Below are positions 19,848 to 28,253 of a stretch of DNA of 64,000 nucleotides, piece by piece (position 1 is the first letter of the stretch; each line of letters starts with the position of its first letter). The DNA is from an uncultured Pelagibacteraceae bacterium. Lineage in GTDB: Bacteria; Pseudomonadota; Alphaproteobacteria; Pelagibacterales; Pelagibacteraceae. Both the position numbers and the translations under genes were made by a program. A model generated the notes under the pieces. That model was not told the origin of the DNA. It did not search any database and was given only the letters and a program-made list of their open reading frames with translations. The stretch lies in assembly GCA_902611815.1 (NCBI GenBank), contig CACMAZ010000001.1, forward strand, positions 1 to 64,000, read 5' to 3'.

Positions 19848-19986
19848 AATGTTATCTCCAAATTTTCTGGATTAGTATCAAAAATAATTATAACTTAATC
19901 CTGATATAAATTAATATCTCCTATGTCATTTAAGCATAGGATTAAACATGAGAAATTACTTTTTTGCAAACAATCAAGGGTTGTAA
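19848..19986. promoter_or_regulatory. glnA/ybaK divergent control region with inverted repeats
   Basis: A consensus TATAAT reads toward glnA at 19892-19887. Upstream of it lies an 8-bp inverted repeat, TTAATCCT (19895-19902) with AGGATTAA (19938-19945). A second stem, CCTATG (19920-19925) with CATAGG (19935-19940), shares the AGG bases, so the two pairings exclude each other. The repeat could be an operator for an activator, since the -35 is weak, or RNA structure if transcription starts further upstream. Toward ybaK a 12-codon open frame (19948-19986) ends exactly at the ybaK ATG. Confidence 0.5.
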
Positions 19987-20469
19987 ATGAATTCAATTTT
20001 ATCTAATGAGGCAGTTATTAGAGTTCAAAAGGTTCTTAATGAATTTAACGACAATATTAAAATTATTATTTTGGAAAATACAGCAAGAACAGCAAAAGAT
20101 GCTGCTCATGCACTTAATTGTGAAATTGGGGCTATAGTTAAAAGTTTACTTTTAAAAGCTGATGATGGATTTATTTTATGTTTGATACCTGGCGATAAGA
20201 AATGCTCGTTAAATAAATTAAAAAAAATTATTTCAAAAAAAGATGTTTGTATGGCTGATGCAGATCAAGTCAAAGAAAACACAGGTTTTAGTATTGGAGG
20301 TGTTTCACCGGTAGGTCATTTAAAAAAAATTGACGTTTTAGTCGACAAAACATTTGATAGATTTAAAGATGTTTTTGCTGCCGCAGGCCATCCAAATAGT
20401 ATTTTTAAAATAAGTAACTTAGATCTTTTAAAAATTACAAATGGTAAAACTTTAGATATTTCAGAATGA
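19987..20469 (+). CDS. YbaK/EbsC-family aminoacyl-tRNA deacylase
   Basis: A 160-residue protein of the YbaK/ProX editing fold, which hydrolyses mischarged aminoacyl-tRNA such as Cys- or Ala-tRNA-Pro. Visible features are the family start helix and TARTAKDAAHALNCEIGAIVKSLLLK with the conserved Lys, then GFSIGGVSPVGH and VFAAAGHPNSIFKIS near the C terminus. The exact tRNA substrate cannot be read from the sequence. Its stop overlaps the start of the EamA transporter by 4 bases. Confidence 0.85.
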   Translation: MNSILSNEAVIRVQKVLNEFNDNIKIIILENTARTAKDAAHALNCEIGAIVKSLLLKADDGFILCLIPGDKKCSLNKLKKIISKKDVCMADADQVKENTGFSIGGVSPVGHLKKIDVLVDKTFDRFKDVFAAAGHPNSIFKISNLDLLKITNGKTLDISE

Positions 20470-21359
20470 GACAGCCAAATTTAATTGACTATTCTTTACT
20501 TGTTTTTTTAGCTGTAATTTGGGCTTCAGCTTTTTTTAATATTAAAATTGCAACAGAGTCTTTTGGACCAATAACCATTGCTTTTATTAGAGTTTTTCTA
20601 GGTTCAATTCCCTTACTTATTTTATGTAGTATTAAAAATATAAAAATTGAAGCATTTTCAAAAGACTGGCTTTGGTTTGCATCAATAGGTTTTGTAAATC
20701 TTGTATTACCATTTTTTTTAATTGCTTATGGAGTTAAGCAAGTTCAAAGTAATTTAGCAGCAATATTAATGTCAACTTCACCCTTAACCTCAACGCTGCT
20801 AGCTCATGTATTCATAAAAAATGAGAAAATAAATCTCTTAAAAATTATTGGTGTTTCAGTTGGTTTTGCAGGCATAGTTTATCTATTTTCTGATGATTTT
20901 TTAATTAATGAAAACAATATTTTTTCAGCATTTTGTATATTAATGGGGTCCCTAGGCTACGTAATTGGCGGTATTTTAACTCTAAAAATAAGCAAGAAAA
21001 AAAACGAGAATGTTACAGCGTCCATTTTAATTTGGGCTACAATAATTTTACTGCCAATATGTTTTATTTTAGAAAAACCTTGGAATTATAATCCGTCGGT
21101 TAACTCGCTTATTTCAATAATTTATTTAGGTTTAATTACAACAGGTTTGGCATGGGTTTTAAGGTTTAAAGTTTTAAAAGAAAATGGTTTAGTGTTTCAG
21201 TCTCAAGTAGCATATTTAATTCCTATTTTTGGAGTTGTTTTAGGGTACATTTTTTTAGGAGAAATTATTACAGATAAAGTAATTATAGCTTTAGTTGCAA
21301 TTATCCTTGGAATATATCTTGTAAAGAAATCTACTAAAAGAATTCCAATTAAAGTTTAA
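20466..21359 (+). CDS. EamA-family (DMT superfamily) transporter
   Basis: A 297-residue inner-membrane protein with about ten predicted membrane segments in two EamA repeats. The first repeat starts LIDYSLLVFLAVIWASAFFNIKIA and contains the family pattern FIRVFLGSIPLL; the second ends with AYLIPIFGVVLGYIFLGEII. Family members export amino acids and other metabolites, but the substrate is unknown. It is coupled to ybaK. Sequence and loops differ clearly from the next EamA gene, so they are not a recent duplication. Confidence 0.88.
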   Translation: MRQPNLIDYSLLVFLAVIWASAFFNIKIATESFGPITIAFIRVFLGSIPLLILCSIKNIKIEAFSKDWLWFASIGFVNLVLPFFLIAYGVKQVQSNLAAILMSTSPLTSTLLAHVFIKNEKINLLKIIGVSVGFAGIVYLFSDDFLINENNIFSAFCILMGSLGYVIGGILTLKISKKKNENVTASILIWATIILLPICFILEKPWNYNPSVNSLISIIYLGLITTGLAWVLRFKVLKENGLVFQSQVAYLIPIFGVVLGYIFLGEIITDKVIIALVAIILGIYLVKKSTKRIPIKV

Positions 21360-21394
21360 TTCTAAATTTGATTCAACTTTAGGTTTTTCTGTGG

Positions 21395-21406
21395 TTTCAC
21401 GTGAAA
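21395..21406. other. TTTCACGTGAAA palindrome resembling the core of parS
   Basis: A perfect 12-bp palindrome, TTTCACGTGAAA, lies in the 65-base gap between the two EamA genes. With flanks it matches the 16-base bacterial parS consensus (ParB site) at 13 positions. CACGTG alone occurs by chance in this composition, but the 12-base extension is unexpected. It could instead be an operator for the second EamA gene, 19 bases downstream. Confidence 0.4.
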
Positions 21407-21424
21407 TTGATATAACTTGATTGA

Positions 21425-22279
21425 ATGAAAAATAGTTTATCTTTTGCTTTTATCTTTTTATGGTCATCAGCTTTTGTTACAACTAAACCTATAGTTGATA
21501 ACAGTGATCCATTTTCTGCATTAGCTTTTAGATTTCTTATAGTGGCTATTGGTTTTTTGGTTTATGCAAAATATAAAAAAATTTCACTATCATTAGAGAG
21601 AAAAGAATTATCCCATTCAATTTTAAGTGGAGTTTTGTTTCACGGAATTTATTTGGGTGGTGTTTTTTACTCAGTCTCCATCGGTATCCCAACAGGTATA
21701 ACTGCTCTCATAGTTACAATGCAACCAATATTAACAAACGCATTAGCTGGACCAATTTTAAATGAAAAAGTTGGTTGGAGGCAGTGGGTTGGAGTAATAT
21801 TTGGATTTACTGGAGCTGCAATCGTTCTAGGTTTTGATTTTGGAGAAAGTTTACCCTCTGTAGGTATCATAGCATCATTTATAGCCTTGGCATCTATTAC
21901 ATCTGCAACTTTATTACAAAAGAAATTTGGAGGAAATGCTCCATTACCAGTAAGCAACATGTATCAAGCTGCGGGAGGATGTATGTTCCATATTTTAATA
22001 GTTATTTTTTTTGCAGATGCATTTATTAATTTTAACAAAACTTTTTTAATAGCTATGAGCCATCAAATATTTTTAGTATCCTTTGGTGCTTTTACGATTT
22101 TAATGTATTTGATAAAAAATAATTCAGCGAGTAAAACTGTAACAATCTTTTTCCTAATTCCAGCAACGACTGCAATTATTGCTTGGATATTTCTGAATGA
22201 ACAACTTTCTAATCTTGATATTTTTGGATTTGTGGTCGCATCATTTGGTGTCTATCTAGCTACAAGGAAAAATACCTAA
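21425..22279 (+). CDS. EamA-family (DMT superfamily) transporter, second copy
   Basis: A 284-residue protein with about ten membrane segments. The start LSFAFIFLWSSAFVTTKPIVD and ALAFRFLIVAIGF in repeat 1, and FLIPATTAIIAWIFLNEQLS in repeat 2, are EamA hallmarks. Substrate unknown. It has its own short leader, which holds the parS-like palindrome. It is followed by about 100 bases without a gene before the aldehyde dehydrogenase. Confidence 0.88.
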   Translation: MKNSLSFAFIFLWSSAFVTTKPIVDNSDPFSALAFRFLIVAIGFLVYAKYKKISLSLERKELSHSILSGVLFHGIYLGGVFYSVSIGIPTGITALIVTMQPILTNALAGPILNEKVGWRQWVGVIFGFTGAAIVLGFDFGESLPSVGIIASFIALASITSATLLQKKFGGNAPLPVSNMYQAAGGCMFHILIVIFFADAFINFNKTFLIAMSHQIFLVSFGAFTILMYLIKNNSASKTVTIFFLIPATTAIIAWIFLNEQLSNLDIFGFVVASFGVYLATRKNT

Positions 22280-22382
22280 AAACTAAAGAAGAAAAGCATA
22301 ATAATTCTACAACTTAAAATTGAAAATAAAATTGCTCGTTTACAGAGTGTCCAAAAAGAGTTTTAATTGAGTTTATATAAAT

Positions 22383-24083
22383 ATGGCTAAGACTAAAAAA
22401 GCTATTAAAAGAAGAAGAAAGAAAACAAAAAAGTCGATTAAAAGAAAGAAAAAACTTAAAAGCGGAACGACAAGGAAACTTTCTAAATCATTAAAAAAAG
22501 CTAAGTCGAAGTCAAAAAAGCGTAAAACAAATGGAGGAAAAATGAGTGCAGAAATGAAATTGTCTTCTGTTCTAGATACATCTCATTTGAAGGTCAAATT
22601 TCCGTTTAAAGCTAAATACGGAAACTACATTAACGGTAAATTTGTAGAGCCTAAATCTGGAAAGTATTTTGACAATACTTCTCCGATTTCAAATGAAAAA
22701 ATCTGTGCAGTTGCAAGATCAAATGAAAAAGACGTGGATGCAGCATTAGATGCAGCTCACGCAGCTTTTCCGTCTTGGGGTAAAACTTCAATTACGGAAA
22801 GATCTAACATGTTACTTAAAGTAGCTGATGCGATTGAGAAAAACTTAAATACATTAGCTGTAGCAGAGTGTTTAGATAATGGTAAGCCAATCAGAGAATG
22901 TATGGCTGCAGACTTACCTTTAGTGATTGACCACTGGAGATATTTTGCAGGTGTAATTAGAGCTGAAGAAGGTTCAATTGCTGAAATTAGCAGCGGTGAA
23001 TATTCTTACCATATACCTGAGCCACTAGGTGTAGTTGGACAAATTATACCTTGGAACTTCCCTTTACTAATGGCAACTTGGAAACTTGCTCCAGCATTAG
23101 CAGCTGGTAACTGTGTGGTATTAAAACCTGCAGAGCAAACTCCAGCTTCGATCATGGTATTGATGGAACTTATTGGTGATATATTACCTCCAGGTGTAGT
23201 TAACATTGTAAGCGGTTTTGGTTTAGAAGCTGGTAAACCTTTAGCATCTTCTAAAAGAATAAGAAAAGTTGCTTTCACTGGCGAAACAACAACTGGTAGA
23301 TTGATAATGCAATACGCATCACAAAACTTAATTCCAATTACTTTAGAATTAGGTGGTAAATCTCCTAACATTTATTTTGAAGACGTTATGGATAAAGACG
23401 ATGACTTCTTCGACAAATGTCTAGAAGGTTTTGCGATGTTTACATTAAACCAAGGAGAAGTTTGTACTTGTCCAAGTAGAGCGTTAGTACAAGAGTCTAT
23501 CTATGACAAGTTCATGGAAAGAGCTGTTGCAAGAACTAAAGCAGTTAAACAAGACAATCCTTTAAAAATGGAAACAATGATTGGTGCGCAAGCTTCATTA
23601 GAACAAATGGAAAAAATCAAATCTTATCTAGATTTAGGTAAGAAAGAAGGTGCCAAAGTTCTATGTGGAGGAAATGTTGCTAAAATCAATAGTGGTTTAG
23701 AAAAAGGAAACTACATTGAGCCAACTATTTTCGAAGGTAAAAATGACATGAGAATATTCCAAGAAGAAATTTTTGGACCTGTTGTTTCTGTAACTAAATT
23801 TAAAGATGAGAAAGAAGCATTAGAAATTGCTAATGACACTCTTTATGGTTTAGGTGCAGGAGTATGGACTAGAAATGGTAATCGTGCGTTTAGAATGGGT
23901 AGAGAAATCCAAGCTGGTAGAGTTTGGACAAACTGCTATCACGCATATCCAGCTCATGCTGCTTTCGGTGGATACAAACAATCTGGTATCGGAAGAGAAA
24001 CACATAAAATGATGCTTAACCACTACAGACAAGTGAAGAACTTACACGTGTCTTACAGTGAAAAGAAATTAGGCTTCTTTTAA
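22383..24083 (+). CDS. NAD-dependent aldehyde dehydrogenase with Lys/Arg-rich N-terminal extension
   Basis: ALDH-superfamily enzyme oxidising an aldehyde to an acid. The core shows [15 protein letters not shown], the NAD-site [22 protein letters not shown], the general-base Glu in [10 protein letters not shown] and the nucleophile Cys in [11 protein letters not shown], the last typical of the ExaC/AldB/AcoD group. The first 53 codons from the ATG at 22383 are almost purely basic ([18 protein letters not shown]...), histone-like. A strong ribosome site, GGAGG, stands just before an in-frame ATG at 22542 (MSAEMKLSS), which gives a normal 513-residue enzyme. Both starts may be used. The DUF779 gene downstream is a usual partner of this ALDH group. 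Confidence 0.92.
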   Translation: MAKTKKAIKRRRKKTKKSIKRKKKLKSGTTRKLSKSLKKAKSKSKKRKTNGGKMSAEMKLSSVLDTSHLKVKFPFKAKYGNYINGKFVEPKSGKYFDNTSPISNEKICAVARSNEKDVDAALDAAHAAFPSWGKTSITERSNMLLKVADAIEKNLNTLAVAECLDNGKPIRECMAADLPLVIDHWRYFAGVIRAEEGSIAEISSGEYSYHIPEPLGVVGQIIPWNFPLLMATWKLAPALAAGNCVVLKPAEQTPASIMVLMELIGDILPPGVVNIVSGFGLEAGKPLASSKRIRKVAFTGETTTGRLIMQYASQNLIPITLELGGKSPNIYFEDVMDKDDDFFDKCLEGFAMFTLNQGEVCTCPSRALVQESIYDKFMERAVARTKAVKQDNPLKMETMIGAQASLEQMEKIKSYLDLGKKEGAKVLCGGNVAKINSGLEKGNYIEPTIFEGKNDMRIFQEEIFGPVVSVTKFKDEKEALEIANDTLYGLGAGVWTRNGNRAFRMGREIQAGRVWTNCYHAYPAHAAFGGYKQSGIGRETHKMMLNHYRQVKNLHVSYSEKKLGFF

Positions 24084-24100
24084 ACAATAATTAATATATA

Positions 24101-24132
24101 ATGGCCCGTGAGGAATCGCGGGCCATATTTTA
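24101..24132 (+). terminator. rho-independent terminator after the aldehyde dehydrogenase
   Basis: ATGGCCCG (24101-24108) and CGGGCCAT (24119-24126) form a perfect 8-bp GC-rich stem with a 10-base loop, followed by ATTTTAT. It lies 17 bases after the ALDH stop. The ATG inside the stem opens an in-frame extension of the next gene, but that extension is explained by the hairpin and is not coding. Confidence 0.8.
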
Positions 24133-24133
24133 T

Positions 24134-24484
24134 ATGAAAGTAAAAGCTACAGAATCTGCATTAAAACTACTTGAAGATATTAAAGCTCAACATGGTGATG
24201 AGCTTTTATTTCATCAATCAGGCGGATGTTGCGATGGAAGTGCTCCAATGTGCTATCCTAGGAAAGAATATTTAGTAGGTAATAGCGATGTTAAACTTGG
24301 AGAAATTGGTGGTGTTCCTTTTTATATGAATGACGATCAATATGAAAAATGGAAACACACTGATTTAACTATCGATGCTGTACAAGGTATTGGTGGAATG
24401 TTCTCTCTTGATAACGGAACAGGTCGCAGATTCCTGACAAAATCAGAAATCTGCTTAGTCGTCGATAACGACAAAAAAAATTAA
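24134..24484 (+). CDS. DUF779 protein associated with aldehyde dehydrogenase
   Basis: A 116-residue protein whose central block LLFHQSGGCCDGSAPMCYP is the DUF779 signature, with three conserved cysteines. A second block, GGVPFYMNDDQYEKWKHT, and the C-terminal GRRFLTKSEICL follow. The biochemical role is not established, but genes of this family sit beside acetaldehyde-type dehydrogenases, as here. I start at the ATG at 24134 (MKVKATESALKLLEDI), where family similarity begins; the upstream in-frame ATG at 24101 lies within a terminator hairpin. Confidence 0.85.
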   Translation: MKVKATESALKLLEDIKAQHGDELLFHQSGGCCDGSAPMCYPRKEYLVGNSDVKLGEIGGVPFYMNDDQYEKWKHTDLTIDAVQGIGGMFSLDNGTGRRFLTKSEICLVVDNDKKN

Positions 24485-24492
24485 TTAATCTT

Positions 24493-24810
24493 TTATTGTC
24501 CTGGGGCTTTGTAGCCAATTTTACCTGCTTTAGCTGTGGCTTTTGAAAAATCAATAGCTTCAAGCATTGTTAAATTTTTAACAGCACCTGATCCTTCTAC
24601 AACAAGTTTTATTGCAGCAAAATCATCAAATGATGTAAGTTCTGCAACAACAACAAAATCATATGATCCTCTTACAATGTCCATACTATGCATTGTTCCA
24701 CCCATACTTTTTGTTAATTGTTCTACTACTGCTTTTCTGTCAGTATTAGGATCTTTTAAAAATCCTTGAAAAGCTTTTTCTGTGTAGTTTCCCATTATAT
24801 ATGCTTTCAT
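24493..24810 (-). CDS. GYD-domain protein
   Basis: A 105-residue protein with the pattern NYTEKAFQGFLKDPNTDRKAVVEQLTKSMGGTMHSMDIVRGSYDFVVVAELTS, split over a ferredoxin-like fold; this matches the GYD-domain family (here RGSYDFV in place of GxYD). Such small proteins are common next to metabolic genes and have no assigned reaction. A purine-rich ribosome site (AAAGGAGTGC) precedes the ATG. It is convergent with the DUF779 gene and divergent from the next aldehyde dehydrogenase. Confidence 0.75.
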   Translation of the reverse strand: MKAYIMGNYTEKAFQGFLKDPNTDRKAVVEQLTKSMGGTMHSMDIVRGSYDFVVVAELTSFDDFAAIKLVVEGSGAVKNLTMLEAIDFSKATAKAGKIGYKAPGQ

Positions 24811-24894
24811 ATTGCACTCCTTTTTTTAAATATAATACGAGTTTAAAGGATTTGTTGATATGATTTATTTGCACACTAGACACTTTAAAAGGTA

Positions 24895-26352
24895 ATGTTA
24901 GATTGCAATATGTACGAAAAATACGGACAATTTACTGATGGTAAATGGCATAAATCCTCTACTGGTGAAACTTACGAAGTAATTAATCCAGCGAATGAAG
25001 AAGTTTTAGGCCAAGCCTCAAAAGCATCACCCGAAGATGTAAACAAAGCATTATTGTCTGCTCAAAAAGGATTAGAAGTTTGGAGAAAAACACCACCATG
25101 GCAACGCGCTTATATTTTAAGAAGAATTGCTGACAAGATGAGAGAAAAACAAGACATACTTGCTAAATGGATGACGCTCGAAGTTGGAAAACCGTTTGCA
25201 GAAGCAAAAGGCGAAGTTAACGGTGCTGCAGATATTTATGAGTGGAATGCAGAAGAGACAAAAAGAATTTATGGTCAAACAGTTGAAAGTAGATTTGAAG
25301 ATACAAGAGTTCATGTTTATTATCAGCCAGTTGGCGTTGTTGCAGCTTTAGTTCCATGGAATTTTCCTTTAGTTCTCTCAGCCAGAAAAATTTCTACAGC
25401 TCTTGCAGCAGGTTGTTCAGTAATCGTAAAACCTGATGTAATAACACCAGGTGTTGTAATGGAACAGGTTGAAATTTGTAGAGAGTGTGGAGTGCCTCCT
25501 GGAGTTGTTAATTTATTATCAGGAGATCCACCAAGCATTGCACAACAATTAATTGCTTCAGATATTGTTAAAAAAATATCTATAACAGGATCATCTAGAG
25601 TTGGTAAATTAATTCTAAAACAAGCTGCAGATAAAGTTCAAAGAGTAACTATGGAACTAAGTGGACATTCACCTTTTATAGTTTTTGATGATGCGGATAT
25701 TAAAAAAGCAGCTGACATGGCCATTGCTGCAAAGTTTAGAAATAATGGGCAAGTTTGTATCTCTCCGAACAGATTTTATATACAAGAAAAGAAAAAAGAG
25801 GAATTTGTAAATCTTTTTGTAGAAAAAACAAAAAAATTAAAAATTGGTGATGGTATGGATCCATCAGTTCAACTTGGTCCTTTAACAACTAAAAAAAGAT
25901 TAAACGAAATTGAAGATTTAGTTGAAACTACAAAAAAAGAAGGGGCTAAAGTTTTATTAGGTGGCAAAAGACCAAAAGGATTTAATAAAGGATTTTATTA
26001 CGAACCAACTATTTTTGATGATGTAAAAGATGATTTTACAATTATGAAGGTAGAACCATTTGGTCCTTTAGTGCCAATGTTATCATTTAAAGAATTTGAT
26101 GAAGTTATTGAAAGAGCAAACAACCACGAACTTGGATTATCAAGTTATATTTGTACGAATTCAATGGAGAGAGCACACCGTGCATCTGAATTAATGGAGA
26201 CGGGAACTGTAGCAGTTAATACACCTTTAGTCGCAATTGCCGAAGCACCATTTGGTGGTATAAAACAAGCAGGTTATGGAAGAGAAGGTGGGTCAATGGC
26301 TATAAAAGATTATTTAAATGTTAAATATACTCACTTAGGAATTAAAGGATAA
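24895..26352 (+). CDS. NAD(P)-dependent aldehyde dehydrogenase, succinate-semialdehyde/betaine-aldehyde type
   Basis: A 485-residue ALDH. Visible are VINPANEEVLGQ, VVAALVPWNFPLVLS, ALAAGCSVIVKPDVITPG, ITGSSRVGK, the general-base Glu in TMELSGHSPF and the nucleophile Cys in NNGQVCISPNRF. The set resembles semialdehyde dehydrogenases of the GabD/BADH branch more than the ALDH 2 kb upstream. The substrate cannot be fixed: succinate semialdehyde, gamma-trimethylaminobutyraldehyde or betaine aldehyde are all plausible. A second ATG at 24910 (MYEKYGQF) could be the true start. A small membrane-protein gene follows two bases after its stop. Confidence 0.88.
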   Translation: MLDCNMYEKYGQFTDGKWHKSSTGETYEVINPANEEVLGQASKASPEDVNKALLSAQKGLEVWRKTPPWQRAYILRRIADKMREKQDILAKWMTLEVGKPFAEAKGEVNGAADIYEWNAEETKRIYGQTVESRFEDTRVHVYYQPVGVVAALVPWNFPLVLSARKISTALAAGCSVIVKPDVITPGVVMEQVEICRECGVPPGVVNLLSGDPPSIAQQLIASDIVKKISITGSSRVGKLILKQAADKVQRVTMELSGHSPFIVFDDADIKKAADMAIAAKFRNNGQVCISPNRFYIQEKKKEEFVNLFVEKTKKLKIGDGMDPSVQLGPLTTKKRLNEIEDLVETTKKEGAKVLLGGKRPKGFNKGFYYEPTIFDDVKDDFTIMKVEPFGPLVPMLSFKEFDEVIERANNHELGLSSYICTNSMERAHRASELMETGTVAVNTPLVAIAEAPFGGIKQAGYGREGGSMAIKDYLNVKYTHLGIKG

Positions 26353-26354
26353 AA

Positions 26355-26480
26355 ATGAAAACTAAAAAACAAATTAAAAAAGCTGCTAATATATTATTTT
26401 CTTGGAGAAATATGATGCCACTTTATTACGGCGTCATATGGATTGTCTTGCTATTAATTGTAATTTTTTCACCTTTTTAA
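26355..26480 (+). CDS. small single-span membrane protein, 41 residues
   Basis: ATG at 26355, two bases after the dehydrogenase stop, opens 41 codons. The product has a basic cytoplasmic N terminus (KTKKQIKKAANIL) and one strongly hydrophobic segment (YYGVIWIVLLLIVIFSPF). It sits between the aldehyde dehydrogenase and ccdA on the same strand and fills the gap almost completely. I do not recognise the family; the position could link it to CcdA or to the dehydrogenase operon. It is real by coding style and spacing rather than by homology. Confidence 0.6.
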   Translation: MKTKKQIKKAANILFSWRNMMPLYYGVIWIVLLLIVIFSPF

Positions 26481-26496
26481 AATTAAAAAATTATAA

Positions 26497-27204
26497 ATGG
26501 CACAATTATTATTAGCTTTTTTTGCAGGGTTCATAAGTTTTTTGTCACCATGTGTTCTACCGCTTATTCCAGGTTATATTTCTTATGTTTCAGGAAGTAC
26601 TTTAAATGAACTATTAGAAAGTAAGCGGGTAAACATTATTCCAACTGTGCTTTTTACTATTGGTTTTTCAATAGTGTTTATCGCTTTTGGAGCAACAAGT
26701 ACTTTAATTGGTAACTTTGTATTAACTAATTCTTTTGAGCTTAGAATTGCTTCAGGTGCAATTATTATATTATTTTCATTACAACTTTTAGGTTTTTTTA
26801 ATTTTAAATTTTTAAATATTGAAAAAAGAATTCAGACAGAAAGAAGATCAAATAAGTTATATCCTGTTTTAGTTGGAATGGCTTTTGGTTTTGGTTGGAC
26901 ACCATGTATTGGGCCAATTCTTGGATCTATATTGGCCTTAGCGGCATTAGAAAGCACTTTAACTAAAGGAATTTTGCTTTTAACATCGTACTCTTTAGGT
27001 TTGGCAATCCCGTTTATTTTGTCTGGTTTCTTAATTCAAAAGTTCATGGCAGTTTCAAAAAATCTTAAAAATAATATGAATATTATTTCAAAATCTGGAG
27101 GAGCTATTCTTTTAATTACAGGAATTCTAATAATTACAAATCAATTACAAGCTGTTGGTTATTATTTATTAGAAGCTTTACCTTTCTTACAAAAGCTTGG
27201 TTAA
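26497..27204 (+). CDS. ccdA: cytochrome c biogenesis protein CcdA
   Basis: Transfers reducing equivalents from cytoplasmic thioredoxin across the inner membrane for cytochrome c maturation or periplasmic thiol reduction. The 235 residues form about six membrane segments. The redox cysteines are in FLSPCVLPLIPGYISY near the start and GWTPCIGPILG in the middle, the standard CcdA pair. The length fits CcdA and not the larger DsbD. No partner thioredoxin-like gene is adjacent in the window. Confidence 0.93.
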   Translation: MAQLLLAFFAGFISFLSPCVLPLIPGYISYVSGSTLNELLESKRVNIIPTVLFTIGFSIVFIAFGATSTLIGNFVLTNSFELRIASGAIIILFSLQLLGFFNFKFLNIEKRIQTERRSNKLYPVLVGMAFGFGWTPCIGPILGSILALAALESTLTKGILLLTSYSLGLAIPFILSGFLIQKFMAVSKNLKNNMNIISKSGGAILLITGILIITNQLQAVGYYLLEALPFLQKLG

Positions 27205-27231
27205 AATAATTTTTTGGTGTAAAATATAGAT

Positions 27232-28251
27232 ATGTCGATAGGTTACTTTTTTAATCAGTCAACAAAATTTCTTTGGTACTCGGCGCATTATATAATTTCT
27301 TTTAAATATTCTACACCAATAAAAATAGACAAAACCAACCCTCCATCATTTTATGGCAAGATGCCATCAGGAAAACAAATGTTTTTTGAGATGATGAAGT
27401 TATTAAATGAGGAAAGAAAATTAATTAATTCAAAATTCTATAAATTACCAAAAACACAACTAAAGGATTTATTAAGTGCAGCAAAAGGAAGTTTTGATTT
27501 TTTCCTTGACCTTCCCAAGATAGATAAACGAAGAGCATCAGGTAAATTTTCGGAAGTAGAAACAAAGAAAAAGGACTTACCTAAATATTACTTAAGAAAC
27601 TTTCACTATCAAACTGATGGATACTTAAGTGAAAAATCAGCAAGATTATATGAATTTCAAGTTGAAACACTTTTCACTGGGTGTGCAGCAACTATGAGAA
27701 GATTTTCCATGATACCACTAATTAACTATTTAAATTCTAATAAAAAAAATATTAAATTATTAGATATTGGAACAGGTACTGGAGAAATTATTGAAAGTTA
27801 TAAATTAAATTTTAAAGATACAGAAATTACGTGTTCAGACTTATCCGAGGAATACTTAAATGTTGCAAAACAAAAGCTAAAAAAGTTCAAAGATATTAAA
27901 TACGTTAATTGCAAAGGAGAAGAATTACCGTTTGAGAACGAGTCTTTTGATGTTCTTACATCTACATATATGTTTCATGAAATTCCAACTGAAATTAGAA
28001 AGCAGGTTTTTTCTGAAATCTCAAGAGTATTAAAAAAGGGTGGTATCTTTGTTTTAACAGACTCTTTACAAATTGATGATAATCCTAAGTTAAATCCACT
28101 CTTAGAATTTTTTCCATATTCTACTCATGAACCTTTTTATCCAAAATACATAAGAGAAGATTTAAAAGAAGTAGCTAAAAATTATGGACTTGAAATGTAC
28201 TATAACAAAAATGCCTATCTAAGTAAGAGTATGGCATTTAGAAAATTATAA
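27232..28251 (+). CDS. SAM-dependent class I methyltransferase with long N-terminal domain
   Basis: A 339-residue protein. The C-terminal part (about residues 170-339) is a Rossmann methyltransferase: motif I LLDIGTGTGEI, acidic SDLSEEYL, EELPFENESFDVLTSTYMFHEIP and RVLKKGGIFVLTDSLQ. The first 165 residues lack a family I recognise and include NFHYQTDGYLSEKSARLYEFQVE, a pattern found in methyltransferases acting on membrane or lipid-related substrates in bacteria. The substrate is unknown. It is convergent with a second methyltransferase gene, with a 2-base gap. Confidence 0.8.
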   Translation: MSIGYFFNQSTKFLWYSAHYIISFKYSTPIKIDKTNPPSFYGKMPSGKQMFFEMMKLLNEERKLINSKFYKLPKTQLKDLLSAAKGSFDFFLDLPKIDKRRASGKFSEVETKKKDLPKYYLRNFHYQTDGYLSEKSARLYEFQVETLFTGCAATMRRFSMIPLINYLNSNKKNIKLLDIGTGTGEIIESYKLNFKDTEITCSDLSEEYLNVAKQKLKKFKDIKYVNCKGEELPFENESFDVLTSTYMFHEIPTEIRKQVFSEISRVLKKGGIFVLTDSLQIDDNPKLNPLLEFFPYSTHEPFYPKYIREDLKEVAKNYGLEMYYNKNAYLSKSMAFRKL

Positions 28252-28253
28252 AT

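Noticed and set aside
19948..19986. A 12-codon leader peptide gene ending at the ybaK start
   Set aside because: The peptide (MRNYFFANNQGL) has no run of one amino acid to support attenuation, and such short frames are frequent; kept only as a remark in the control-region entry.
20466..22279. The two EamA transporters as a recent duplication
   Set aside because: They share the family fold but little sequence identity beyond motifs, so they are old paralogs or independent family members.
24040..24054. A second CACGTG site as another parS
   Set aside because: It is inside the aldehyde dehydrogenase gene as ACACGTGT, without the TTT/AAA flanks, and fits codon content.
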